A stretch of DNA of 64,000 nucleotides. It comes from a bacterium (GTDB lineage: Bacteria; Hinthialibacterota; Hinthialibacteria; H5-UNCL2). Each line of letters opens with the position of its first letter. Position 1 is the first letter of the stretch. A model generated the notes under the pieces. It saw nothing but the letters and a program-made list of their open reading frames with translations. It had not been told where the DNA came from and searched no databases. This document shows positions 16,491 through 25,027 of this stretch, one piece after another. A program made the position numbers and the translations under genes. The stretch lies in contig JABTUV010000004.1 of assembly GCA_015075175.1 (NCBI GenBank), positions 62,001 to 126,000 of the forward strand, written 5' to 3'.

Positions 16491-16913
16491 ATGGGAGCCT
16501 CGATTCAACCTCGTACTTCAAGTGCGCCCGCCGCCGTCAAGGCCAAGGGTTTTCACGTCATACTGGACATTGCCGGCGTGCCGGCGCAGGTGTGCGAGGA
16601 CGACAAGGGCATCCTGGACCTGCTCGTGCGCGCGGCGACCGAGGCGGGGACGAACGTCATCAACTCCTGCCGGTACCATTTCGGGCACAACTCACCTCCC
16701 GGTTGCACCTGTTTTGTCATGCTGGACGAGAGCCACATCTCGGCCCACTCCTATGCCGACTTGGGTCTTTTGGCGATTGACGTGTTCACCTGCGGCGACA
16801 CGGCCGAGTCCAAGGCCGACGTGATTACTGAAATCATCTGCAAGTGGTTGCCGGACGTGGACATCCGGGTGAGTCGCCTGCCGCGGTTCGTATTGCCCCC
16901 CGGAGGTGCGTAG
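16491..16913 (+). CDS. speD: S-adenosylmethionine decarboxylase proenzyme
   Basis: SpeD decarboxylates S-adenosylmethionine to the aminopropyl donor for spermidine. I chose the ATG at 16491, preceded by CAGGAG; the open frame upstream lacks a good start. The 140-residue proenzyme has the self-cleavage site LDESHISAHS with Ser81 as the expected pyruvoyl precursor, and AIDVFTCGD with the conserved Cys near 101. FHVILDIAG (21-29) and NVINSCRYHFG (55-65) match the small prokaryotic type. Residues 1-18 are an extra Ala/Ser-rich leader. No spermidine synthase is adjacent. Confidence 0.92.
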   Translation: MGASIQPRTSSAPAAVKAKGFHVILDIAGVPAQVCEDDKGILDLLVRAATEAGTNVINSCRYHFGHNSPPGCTCFVMLDESHISAHSYADLGLLAIDVFTCGDTAESKADVITEIICKWLPDVDIRVSRLPRFVLPPGGA

Positions 16914-17091
16914 CCCCCTAAAGCCTGCGGACGGGGTCATGTGGCCATTCTCCGACTTTCGGCGCTTTCCAAGAAAAAGGGTGACGATTCTGCGTCATTT
17001 GTGGTATAAAAAAGCGGAATCCGTTCTGATTCATTGGAACTTGACGGCGCCTGTATTTCCGACCGCAGGGCTTGTCATTGCGACCGAGGCG

Positions 17092-17186
17092 CCTGTCACT
17101 TCGACCGCAGGGAGGAATCTCGCGGTCTTCGACGACCGGCGCCCGAAGCGCGGGAGAAGATTTCTCCCTGCGGTCGAAATGACAGG
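17092..17186. repeat. Long inverted repeat with 29-base arms between speD and the response regulator
   Basis: Arms 17092-17120 and 17158-17186 (core TTCGACCGCAGGGAG and its complement) match with two mismatches around a 37-base centre containing CTTCGACGACCGGCGCCCGA. A partial relative (TTGAAATGACGGG) appears near 48220. The remaining part of the spacer 16914-17216 holds no gene; the element could be a terminator for speD or a non-autonomous palindromic element. Confidence 0.75.
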
Positions 17187-17216
17187 TGATTACGAGCAGC
17201 GGCGAGGGAGTTGGGC

Positions 17217-17805
17217 ATGGCCGATTTTTCGCGTAACAGCCAGGACACCCATGGCGACGAGATGCTGGACGCCGAAGAGGCGGCGCGGTATCTGAAGATC
17301 AACGTGCAGACGCTGCGGCGCTTGGCGCGCGAGCAGCAAATCCCTTCGTTTAAAGTGGGGGTCGTGGCGCTTCATGCGCAGCCGGCTGGACCGCTGGGCG
17401 GAGAGTCAGCAGCAGAAGCGGAGGCCGACCATCCTCGTGATCGACGACGAGGAGATCGTGCGCACCTTCATCGCCCGCGTTCTGGAAGGCCACGGTTTTC
17501 GCGTCACCGGTGTGGCCGGCGGCCAGGAGGGGCTGGCTTGGATGGCGACCAACTCGCCCGATCTCGTCATCCTCGACCTGATGATGCCGGAGATGAACGG
17601 CGTGGAGACGCTGAAGTTGATGCGACAGCGCTGGGATTTCATTCCGGTGATCATCATTACCGGCTATCCCGACAGCGAGCTGATGAGCCGGGCGCTGGAA
17701 CATTCGCCCTTCGCTCTGTTGCCCAAGCCGGCGACTCCGGAGCAGCTTCTGGAGGCGGTGCGGTGGGCGATCGGGGCGGAGAACCTGCCGGGCGCGGGGC
17801 GGTGA
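17217..17805 (+). CDS. Response regulator with N-terminal excisionase-type DNA-binding domain (frameshift near 17358)
   Basis: Starts at ATG 17217 after GAGGGAG. Residues 1-45 (MLDAEEAARYLKINVQTLRR, then IPSFKVGG-SWRFMRSRLDRW after frame correction) form a MerR/excisionase-like winged helix. The second part is a receiver domain: ILVIDDEEIVRTF, phospho-acceptor LVILDLMMPEMNG, then IIIITGYPD and the Lys of LLPKPATPEQ. The join needs an indel in a run of five G's at about 17356-17360. An excisionase helix fused to a receiver is an uncommon but known order. The stop overlaps the GTG of the next gene (GTGA), so the two are coupled. No histidine kinase is in the window. Confidence 0.8.
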
Positions 17806-19352
17806 ATCCGGACGGCGCGCGCCGCTCGGTAGTGGTTGGGACGCTGACCCTCTCGTACCTTCTGGTCGTCCTCCTTTCCCTCCATTTTCATGCCCGCGCG
17901 TTCGTTTCCGGCAACGGCGACGCCGCGGATTACGCATCGATGGGGCGCAACCTGGCGCGGGGCGAGGGCTTTCGCAGCTCGGTGGTCTATCCGCTGCAGC
18001 TGGCGATGTTCTGCGAAGAGGATCCGCACCGCGCTCCCAACTTGCACCGCCCGCCGCTCTTGCCGCTGGTGTACGGCGCGCTTTTTTTGCTTCTGGGCGC
18101 GCATGGCTGGATCGTGTGGGCGGTCAGCGCGGCGATGCTGGCGGCGACGGCGTTCGTCATCGTCCGGAGCGGAAGGTTACCGTGGGAGGCGCGGGCCGCG
18201 GGCGCGGCGGCGCTGCTGGCCTATCCCACCACGGTCGTGTTCGCCGCCAGCGGCATGACGGAACCGGCGGCGGCGCTGGTGTGCGTGTTTTTGGCGGCGC
18301 GGCTCTCTGGGCACTCTTGGAAAACCCGGCGCGGTGCCGTTGTGCTGGGAGGGCTGGCGGGCCTGGCGGCGCTGCTCAAGTACCCCTTGGCGATGCTCCT
18401 GCCTTTTGTTCTGTGGGCTGCGTGGCGCGGGGCGGAAAGCCGCCTGCGGTGGAAGGCGCCGACCACGATCGGCGCCGCCTGGCTGGCGGTCGTCCTGCCG
18501 TGGTGGGTGCACAACGCCGTGGTCGTGGGCGATCCCTTCTTTACGCTGCAATCGCGCTTCGAGGTGACCAAGGGGCTGCCCGGCTATGAGCTCTTTCGGG
18601 TGGCGCGCAGCGACAGCCCGGTCGAACCGCTAAGTTTTGCGGCGCAGAACGCCGCAGCCTTGGCGGGGAAATCGCTGGCCGCGTGGCGCGGGTTCTTTTT
18701 GTCGGATTGGGGACTTCACGCCTGGCCGCTGCTCTTGGGGTTGGCGGTTGCCTGGGTATGGCGCAAGCGGGAGGAGGCGCGCGCCCTTCCATGGTGGATT
18801 GCCGTGAATGCCGCCCTGCTCCTCGCGCTCGCTCCCATCAACCTGGAACCCCGCTATCTCTATCCGACGCTGATGCCGCTGTGGGTCGGCGCAATCAGCC
18901 TGGCGTTTGCGCAAACGTCCGGGAGGGCGCGGACGATGGGCGCAACGGCCCTGCTCCTGCTGCTGTTGGGGACCAACGTTCACGTGATCCAGGCTCGTCC
19001 GCGTCCCGGCGATTTCTCGCGGGATGTCGCCATGGTGCGCTCGGCGACGGCTCCGGGCGATCTAGTACTCACCGACGTGGACAGTTTCGTGGCCTGGCAC
19101 GCGGATCGCACGGCGCTGTGGTTCCCGTGCGACGAGCGCACGCTGGAGCGGATGCTGGAGCGCCATGACGTGCGAGCCGTCTATCTGCAAGGGGGCGTCG
19201 ATTCGGAGGCTTTGTATCATTTTCGCGATCGTCGAGCCGTGCTGCGAGGGCTGCGAGCGCGGTTCGAAGTGGAGCAGGCGGCGCCCGGCGGCGGGGTGCT
19301 ATTGACGCGCCATTCGGAGTACAGGCTTCAGCCTGCCGGAGGAACAAACTGA
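17802..19352 (+). CDS. GT39/ArnT-like membrane glycosyltransferase
   Basis: Start GTG at 17802 overlaps the regulator's stop. The 516-residue protein has about ten hydrophobic segments and the luminal acidic element GNGDAADYASMGRNLARGEGF-like (shown partly: GDAADYASMGRNLARGEG) near residue 45, as in polyprenyl-phosphate-sugar glycosyltransferases of the GT39/ArnT/PMT group. HRPPLLPLVYGALF and EPRYLYPTLMPLW are further hallmarks. A soluble C-terminal tail follows the last membrane helix. The final residues (HSEYRLQPAGGTN) and the stop are encoded by a family C repeat. A longer frame starting at 17211 is an artefact of the frameshift in the regulator. Confidence 0.75.
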   Translation: MNPDGARRSVVVGTLTLSYLLVVLLSLHFHARAFVSGNGDAADYASMGRNLARGEGFRSSVVYPLQLAMFCEEDPHRAPNLHRPPLLPLVYGALFLLLGAHGWIVWAVSAAMLAATAFVIVRSGRLPWEARAAGAAALLAYPTTVVFAASGMTEPAAALVCVFLAARLSGHSWKTRRGAVVLGGLAGLAALLKYPLAMLLPFVLWAAWRGAESRLRWKAPTTIGAAWLAVVLPWWVHNAVVVGDPFFTLQSRFEVTKGLPGYELFRVARSDSPVEPLSFAAQNAAALAGKSLAAWRGFFLSDWGLHAWPLLLGLAVAWVWRKREEARALPWWIAVNAALLLALAPINLEPRYLYPTLMPLWVGAISLAFAQTSGRARTMGATALLLLLLGTNVHVIQARPRPGDFSRDVAMVRSATAPGDLVLTDVDSFVAWHADRTALWFPCDERTLERMLERHDVRAVYLQGGVDSEALYHFRDRRAVLRGLRARFEVEQAAPGGGVLLTRHSEYRLQPAGGTN

Positions 19353-19367
19353 AGTTTGTACTCCGGG
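19314..19367. repeat. Dispersed repeat family C, pair at the 3' end of the GT39-like gene
   Basis: CGGAGTACAGGCTTCAGCCT followed after 8 bases by AAACTGAAGTTTGTACTCCG. The first half is translated as the C-terminal tail of the GT39-like protein and the second half gives its TGA stop. Confidence 0.8.
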
Positions 19368-19463
19368 GGCGCTCCGGGTGCGATTGGGCTTGTCGCAGGG
19401 CTTTGTCCGTGGTATTGGTCTATACCAATTACAGTCTAGTCTCAATAGAGCCGGAGGCGGGCC

Positions 19464-21535
19464 ATGATCCGTATTTTTTTCATCCTGAGCGTTTTCATCG
19501 TCGCGACGCTTTGCGTCGAGGCCAGTCTCACCCTGTCCGCGGATACGCCGTGGATCGTGTCCGCCGGCGAGCCGGAAGCGGTGCAGCGAGCGTTGGACGA
19601 CGTGGCCGCCGATTGGTACAAGGTGCTGGGATACGACCCCATTGTCTTGCGGGAGCCGCCTGAAAACTGGCGCGGTCCGGTCGTGTATCTGGGACTGGAC
19701 GGTCCGTGGCTGAAGGACCTGGTGAAGGAACCGTGGGCGGGCGCGGAGTGCTTCGTCGTGCGGGTGGAAAAGGACGCGGCGGGCCGGACGGCGTTGGTTG
19801 CGACGGGATCGGACGTTCGCGGCGCGATCTACGCGGCCTACGCGCTCTCCGAAGAGCTTCTGGGGGTGGATCCCTGGTACTTCTGGACCGACCACGAGCC
19901 GGCCTTCAAGGGGACGGTCGAGGTCCCCGAAGAGCTTTCCCTCCGTTTCGGGCCGCCGACGTTCGAGTATCGCGGCTGGTTCATCAACGACGAGGACCTT
20001 TTCAGCGCGTTCTGCCCCGATCCCATGCGGGAGAACGTTTTTTCGCTGGAGATGTACGACCGCATATTCGAGACGGTACTGCGCTTGCGCGGCAACATGG
20101 CCGTGCCCGCCACGTTCGCCTTCCCCGACGAGCAATCGCAGGTGCTGGCGGCGCGGCGCGGGCTGGCGCTCAACATGCACCACATCCAGGTGGTAGGACT
20201 CAACACCTACCGCTGGCCGGCGGACGTGCCGTATTCGTACCAGGAGTATCCCGAGATTCTCACCCGTGAGTGGCAGCGATGCGTGGACTTCCTGTCGCAG
20301 TTCGAGAACGTCTGGACGGTGGGCTACCGGGGCAAGCACGACCGGCCGTTCTGGGTGGATGATCCGTCGCTGGACAGCCCGGAGAAGCGCGGCGCGCTGA
20401 TCAGCCGGGCGATTGCCGCGCAGGTCGAGATGATTCGCAAGAAGCAGCCGGATGCCATGATCATCTCGAACCTGTGGATGGAAGGTGCGACGTTGTACCA
20501 CGCGGGGCACATAGAGATTCCGACGGGCGTGGTGCTCGTCTGGCCGGACGACGGGGCTGGAGTTCCGCGAGACGGCGGGCAGGTGAAGGCGGGGCAGGGG
20601 GTTTACTACCACACGGCGATGCTCTCGAGTTGGCACAATCAGCTTTCGGAAATGGTACCGCCCGGGCGCATCTACGCGGAGTTAGGGCGATTTGTGCGCG
20701 CCGGCGCGACCCGGTTCTTTCTCGTCAACCTGAGCGACGTGCGGCCCGTGCCGCTCTCGACCGATTGCGCCATGAAGTTCGTCTGGGACGCTTCGGCTTA
20801 TATCGAAAAGAGCGACCAGGAGAACCGGGACGCCTTCCTTCTGGATTGGAGTCGGCGCCAGTTCGGGGCGGCCATGGCGGCCGAGGTAGCCAGGGTTTAT
20901 GGGGGTTATTTCGATCTTCCTACCACCGGCGGGAGACGCAGGGGGATCAGTGGTTTCATACCACGATTCGCATCCTGCAGCGGGAGTTGTCGCCGGCGAT
21001 GCGCGCCGGGGCGCCGCTGTCGGCGACGGGAATCGCCCGGGGGCGGAGCGCGTTGGAGATGGTCCAGTCGTCGCAGGGCCTACTGGAGCGCTGGAGCGAA
21101 GAGGCGGGTCGGCTGGAGGGACGTATCGCTCCCGACCGGCGGGATTTCTTCCGCGGGCACGTCAAGGTTCAGTTGGCATTGCACCGGCATTCCAACGAGA
21201 TGCTGGGCGCGTACGCGCGGGCGTTCCTGGCGTGGGCGAGCGGGGAGAAGGATGTGGCGTTGCGGGAGATGAGGGCGTCGCTTTCGGCGGCGGAGGCGGC
21301 GATCTCGGCGCGGCGCGAGGGCGAGTATGGTCGTTGGCGGGACTGGTACCGGGGCGATTGGTTCGTCGGTTTTCCCGTGACGCGGGACATCCTGCGGGCG
21401 AACGTGGCGCTCATGTCGGGCGAGGCGCCGGCTCCGGGCCGGGGCGTGGTGGGCTCTTCAGAGGTGTACCGGTACCAGGAGCGGTTTTCGGAGAACTTCC
21501 CGTTTCTCTATCGTGAGTCGTCGCCGGGACGGTAG
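19464..21535 (+). CDS. Secreted glycoside hydrolase family 115-like protein (frameshift near 20925)
   Basis: GH115 enzymes remove 4-O-methyl-glucuronic acid side chains from glucuronoxylan. The start at 19464 gives a signal peptide (MIRIFFILSVFIVATLCVEA). The N-terminal domain has TGSDVRGAIYAAYALSEELLGVDPWYFW (partly shown), then the (beta/alpha)8 region with YRGWFINDEDLF near 175, VLRLRGNMAVPATF near 212 and a long helical segment; residues near 480 (ARVYGGYFDLP) change frame and continue as QGDQWFHTTIRILQREL through to RYQERFSENFPFLYRE at 21535. One small indel near 20925 joins the halves. Assignment rests on motif order; sub-specificity is unknown. Confidence 0.72.
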
Positions 21536-21548
21536 AGGGGCGAGTTGC

Positions 21549-21675
21549 ACGCGGCGGCAAGCAGTCGTTGATAACGTGTGGAGTGCGCCAGCTTGCTGGC
21601 GCGAGTAGGGCGACGCGGCGGCAAGTAGCCGCAGTCCAGAGGGGGCGACGCGGCAGCAAGCAGTTGCAGTCCAGA
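21549..21675. repeat. Dispersed repeat family A, cluster of four units
   Basis: Four units at 21549, 21577, 21612 and 21647 in both orientations (GCGGCGGCAAGTAGCCGCAG, GGAGTGCGCCAGCTTGCTGG, GCGGCAGCAAGCAGTTGCAG). Spacing of about 35 bases, unit divergence and reversed orientation exclude a CRISPR. It opens the 590-base spacer 21536-22126 before the EPS locus; the remainder (21680-22126) is unusually AT-rich with no gene seen. Confidence 0.75.
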
Positions 21676-21864
21676 AATGGAGATCCAACATGAGCGCAAA
21701 GTGACGAATTTGGGTAGGCATGTATCGGCAATAGTTGGTCAATATCGACACTGTGTAAGTTCATGAAATGTTACACGGCAGATAGCGATGGATAGCTGGA
21801 TTCATAAGGATATATAAATCAGTCAATTACGGAGTTTACGAATTAATCCTCAGGATTTCCTCGT

Positions 21865-21881
21865 TTGGAATGAGCATTGCT
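21865..21881 (+). promoter_or_regulatory. Possible sigma-54 promoter of the EPS locus
   Basis: TTGGAATGAGCATTGCT has the invariant GG and GC with exact 10-base spacing and the TTGCT -12 half, but AAT instead of CAC after the GG. It lies 246 bases before the first EPS-locus gene in an AT-rich spacer that could hold activator sites. Exosortase-type EPS loci are often under a sigma-54 activator (PrsR), which fits. A weak sigma-70-like TTGACT-16-TAAATA (21979-22006) is an alternative. Confidence 0.4.
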
Positions 21882-22126
21882 AGTTGCTCAACCACGCGCG
21901 ACCGCAATAGTGCGACCCGCTCTCACATGCACAACGGCAATCATCGGCATCGAGATGAGAATCGGTATCAAAACGGTGTTGACTTCGCTCCGGGCAAGGG
22001 TAAATAGTAAGTATTTGGTCCTGTTTCGTTCAGGAAGGCCCGTCGGGCTTGGAGGTTTGCACCGCGTCGGCGAGGAATACCCAACCGGAATGCGGGGGGA
22101 AAATACGAGATCGCGGGGGTACAACG

Positions 22127-22567
22127 ATGGCCCAGGACGTGCTCTTCAACCAATTCTTTTTCGGAAGAGATAAGAGCGTGACACGAGGACTCTCAGAGCT
22201 GGAATGGATGCTGGATTACGAAATGCGCTCGGCGATGCGCTACCGGCGATTCCTGTCGCTGGTAGTCGTTGCGACGGAACGGCCGATGGACCTGCAGGAC
22301 TTCCTGAAAGACTACGTGCGCGGCAGCGACGAGGTGTTCCAGCTGGAGCAGGGCGCGGCCATCCTGATGGGCGAAACGGAACGCAGCGGGGCGTTAAAGG
22401 CGGTGGAACGCCTGCAGCGCATGGCGACCAACAACATGGGGTTGCGTTACGCGGTCAACACGTTTCCGTTTGACGGCCATACCGTGACGGAGCTGATCGC
22501 GACCGCGTTCCGGCGATTGGACAAGGCACGCAACTTGGACCCGAACGCGGTCGTCAGCAGCGGTTGA
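22127..22567 (+). CDS. Degenerate GGDEF-like small protein at the head of the EPS locus
   Basis: A 146-residue soluble protein starting at ATG 22127. The pattern LSELEWMLDYEMRSAMRYRR, then FLSLVVVA, a short acidic helix, VRGSDEVFQLEQGAAILMGE, and YAVNTFPFDGHTVTELIATA with a C-terminal helix AFRRLDKARN resembles the fold of a diguanylate cyclase domain. The GGDEF active-site loop is missing (VFQLEQGAAI in its place) so catalysis is not expected; a nucleotide-sensing or partner-binding role is possible. The N-terminal part of the priming sugar transferase at 27452 shows a similar pattern. Assignment by secondary-structure-like pattern only. Confidence 0.5.
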   Translation: MAQDVLFNQFFFGRDKSVTRGLSELEWMLDYEMRSAMRYRRFLSLVVVATERPMDLQDFLKDYVRGSDEVFQLEQGAAILMGETERSGALKAVERLQRMATNNMGLRYAVNTFPFDGHTVTELIATAFRRLDKARNLDPNAVVSSG

Positions 22568-22672
22568 GCCGGAGTCGCAGAAAAGTTGTATTTCCCCATT
22601 AAATCTGGAGAAAGGGCGGGAAAGTTGAGGTATAAATGTATGGGATTCCGATGCTGTAACAGGGAGTACCTC

Positions 22673-23386
22673 GTGGATGTAAGTGGTCGCAGGGCAAGGA
22701 CTGTGGCGGTCTGGTGTGGGGCGGCAATGGCCGCCATGGTAATCGTGGGTTGTTCCTCGAACCTACCCAGGTATACGACGACGCTGCCGGCGCCGCCGCC
22801 GAGGGACGTGGTGCGGCTGGCTCCCGGCGACGAACTGGAGATCAAATTCCAGGCGGTTCCCGAGCTGGACGACAAGCAGGTCATCCGGCCGGACGGGCGC
22901 ATCTCGCTGCAGATGGTCGACGAGGTCATGGCGGCGGGCCTGACGCCGGCGGAACTGGACCAGAAGCTGACCGAATTGTACGCGGAGAAGCTGCGCGAGC
23001 CGGTGATTACCGTGATTGTGCGCACGCTGGCCAATCAGAAGATTTACGTGGGCGGAGAAGTCAAAACGCCGGGGCTTATCGACATGGAGCCGGGCATGAC
23101 GATCCTGGAGGCGCTGATCGCCGCGGGCGGGCCGCTCAAGGAGAGCGGCGATTTGACGAACGTGGTGATCGTGCGGCACAAGGACGGCAAGCGCTACATG
23201 GCGTCGGTCAACCTGGAGGAGCAGTTCACGGCAGGAAGCGGCGAGGCGGTGACACTGGCGCCCAAGGACATGGTGCTGGTCCCGCAGACCGGCATCGATC
23301 GGGCTAATATCTGGATCGACAAACACATCAACCGGATGATTCCGCGCGGCGACCTGGCCTATCTGGGCGTGGCCGTGTCGCAATAG
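22673..23386 (+). CDS. Polysaccharide export lipoprotein (Wza-like, Poly_export/SLBB)
   Basis: I chose the GTG at 22673, seven bases after AGGGAG, because it gives a lipoprotein signal: hydrophobic AVWCGAAMAAMVIVGC with lipobox VIVGC and Cys about residue 28. The mature 237-residue precursor holds a Poly_export domain (VVRLAPGDELEIKFQAVPEL; IRPDGRISLQMVDEV) and an SLBB repeat (QKIYVGGEVKTPGLIDMEPGMT, partly shown). Short outer-membrane-type members of this kind form the export channel or its periplasmic part for EPS. The Wzz-like gene follows 22 bases downstream, so it belongs to the same operon. Confidence 0.88.
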   Translation: MDVSGRRARTVAVWCGAAMAAMVIVGCSSNLPRYTTTLPAPPPRDVVRLAPGDELEIKFQAVPELDDKQVIRPDGRISLQMVDEVMAAGLTPAELDQKLTELYAEKLREPVITVIVRTLANQKIYVGGEVKTPGLIDMEPGMTILEALIAAGGPLKESGDLTNVVIVRHKDGKRYMASVNLEEQFTAGSGEAVTLAPKDMVLVPQTGIDRANIWIDKHINRMIPRGDLAYLGVAVSQ

Positions 23387-23408
23387 CCGGAACGGGGATG
23401 AGACGCGT

Positions 23409-25027
23409 ATGGTAACACAACAGGAAGCCAGAAAACCCGCCCTGGAGTTGGAAGCGACGGGCGCGCGCGACAGCACGCTGCGGGACGTTCTCTACGTGCT
23501 GTTCCGCAACAAGTACAAGATCGCGGCGGTGTTCGTGCTGGTCGTAGCCGCGTCCATCGTGTATTCGCTGACGGCGCCGGAAGTGTTCCAGGCGGAAGCG
23601 GAGCTGTTCATCAAGATCGGAGGCCGGCAGTCGTCGATGACGGATGCGGCGGTCTCGACCACCCAGGGGCCGGTGATTCCGCCGTCGCGCAGTGCGGAAG
23701 AGGAGATCAATTCGGGGATCGCCATCCTGGAGGGACCCACGCTGGCGGGGCTGGTGATCGACGACATCGGGGCCGAGTGGTTTCTGTCGGGAATAAAGCC
23801 GGGCTCGGAGGAGGGTGGAGGCGGGGCGCAGGCGGGACTCCTGGCACGCGCCGTGGGCGCAGGCAAGGGCGCTTTGTTGGGCGTGAAGCGGATGCTGGGC
23901 GGCGGCGGTCGGCCGGTGACCCTGCGCGACCAAGCCATCCAGGTGTTTCGCTCCAACCTGGCCGTGATTCCACGCAAAAGAGCACCAATATCTACATGAC
24001 GCTGGATGCGCCGGATCCGGTGGTCGCCCAAAAGGCGCTGGAACGGGCGCTGGCGCATTTTCAGGACCTGTACATCAAGATCCACGTGTCGGATGCCACG
24101 CCGGAGTTGTTCCTGCGGCGGAAGGAAGCGGCCGAGGTCGCCTTGAAGACGGCGGAAGGCAACCTGCAACAGTTCATGTCGGCCAATTTTATCACCTCGA
24201 TGGAGCATCAGAAGAACCTGCTCCTGGAGCGGCGCGATCAGCTCAAGAAGGACCTGACGGACGCGCGCAGCGCGGTCCTCGGCTCGACGGCCAAGGTGGC
24301 GGTGATCGAGCAGAGCCTGTCGCGCGAGCCGGAGCGCATCATGCAGTCGCAGGGCACGCGGGCCAACCCGGTGGTGGAGGAGTTCAAGAAGAAGCTGGCC
24401 GAGCTGAAGACGCAGGAGCAGGGGTTGGCGATCAAGTTCAAGGACGACGTGCCGCAGCTGAAGGACGTGCGGGCGCAGATCAAGGAGTTGGAGGCGGCGC
24501 TGCGGGCGGAGCCGGCGTCCACTAACGAGACCATCCACGCGCCCAACCCGGCGCATCAGGCGTTGCGGGCCAGCCTGGCGACGGAAAGGGCCATCCTGTC
24601 CGAGCAGCAGGAGCGCCAGAAGGAGTTTGAGGACGAACTGCTCAAGGCGGAGGCGGAGCTGGCGCGGCTGACGGCGCTGGAACCGCAGCTGGCCCAATTG
24701 CAGCGCGAAGTGGAGGTCGCCAAGGCGAGTTTCAACAACGAAGTCGCCAGCTATCAGCGCGCCCAGTCGTCCGCCGACCTGGACCGCGAAAAGGTCAGCA
24801 ACGTGAGCGTGGTGACGGCCGCCACCCTTCCGGTCGAACCCATCAAGCCGCGCAAGAAGCTCAACCTGGTGCTGGGCGTGATGCTGGGGCTGTTCGGGGG
24901 CGTGGCTTTCGCGTTTGTCATGGAGTATCTGGACCAGTCGATCAAGACCACGGAGGACGTGGAGAAGCATCTTGGGTTGCCGGTACTGGCGACTGTGACG
25001 GAAAAAGAATTCAAGAAATGTATCTGA
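23409..25027 (+). CDS. Chain-length determinant protein (Wzz/GNVR type), frameshift near 23980
   Basis: An inner-membrane polysaccharide co-polymerase controlling EPS chain length. Residues 1-190 contain the first membrane helix (YKIAAVFVLVVAASIVYSL) and a large periplasmic N-terminal part; the protein continues one frame over from STNIYMTLDAPDPVVAQKAL after an indel in the A-run of CGCAAAAGAGC near 23980. The second part is a long coiled-coil (about 230-460), the GNVR-like PIKPRKKLNLVLG and a C-terminal membrane helix. Its end overlaps the ATPase gene start by 10 bases. No kinase domain is fused; the ATPase and kinase-like genes follow separately. Confidence 0.85.

Noticed and set aside
17211-19352. 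One 713-residue frame spanning regulator and GT39-like regions
   Set aside because: Residues 55-205 are Arg/Asp/Gly-rich out-of-frame translation of the receiver domain; the real proteins are a frameshifted regulator and a GTG-started membrane protein.
19299-20636. 445-residue open frame on the minus strand
   Set aside because: Antisense to GH115, which has a signal peptide and family motifs; composition is typical of a shadow frame.
21549-21675. CRISPR-like regular repeats
   Set aside because: Units are in mixed orientation, diverge from each other, spacers are too short and no cas gene is present.
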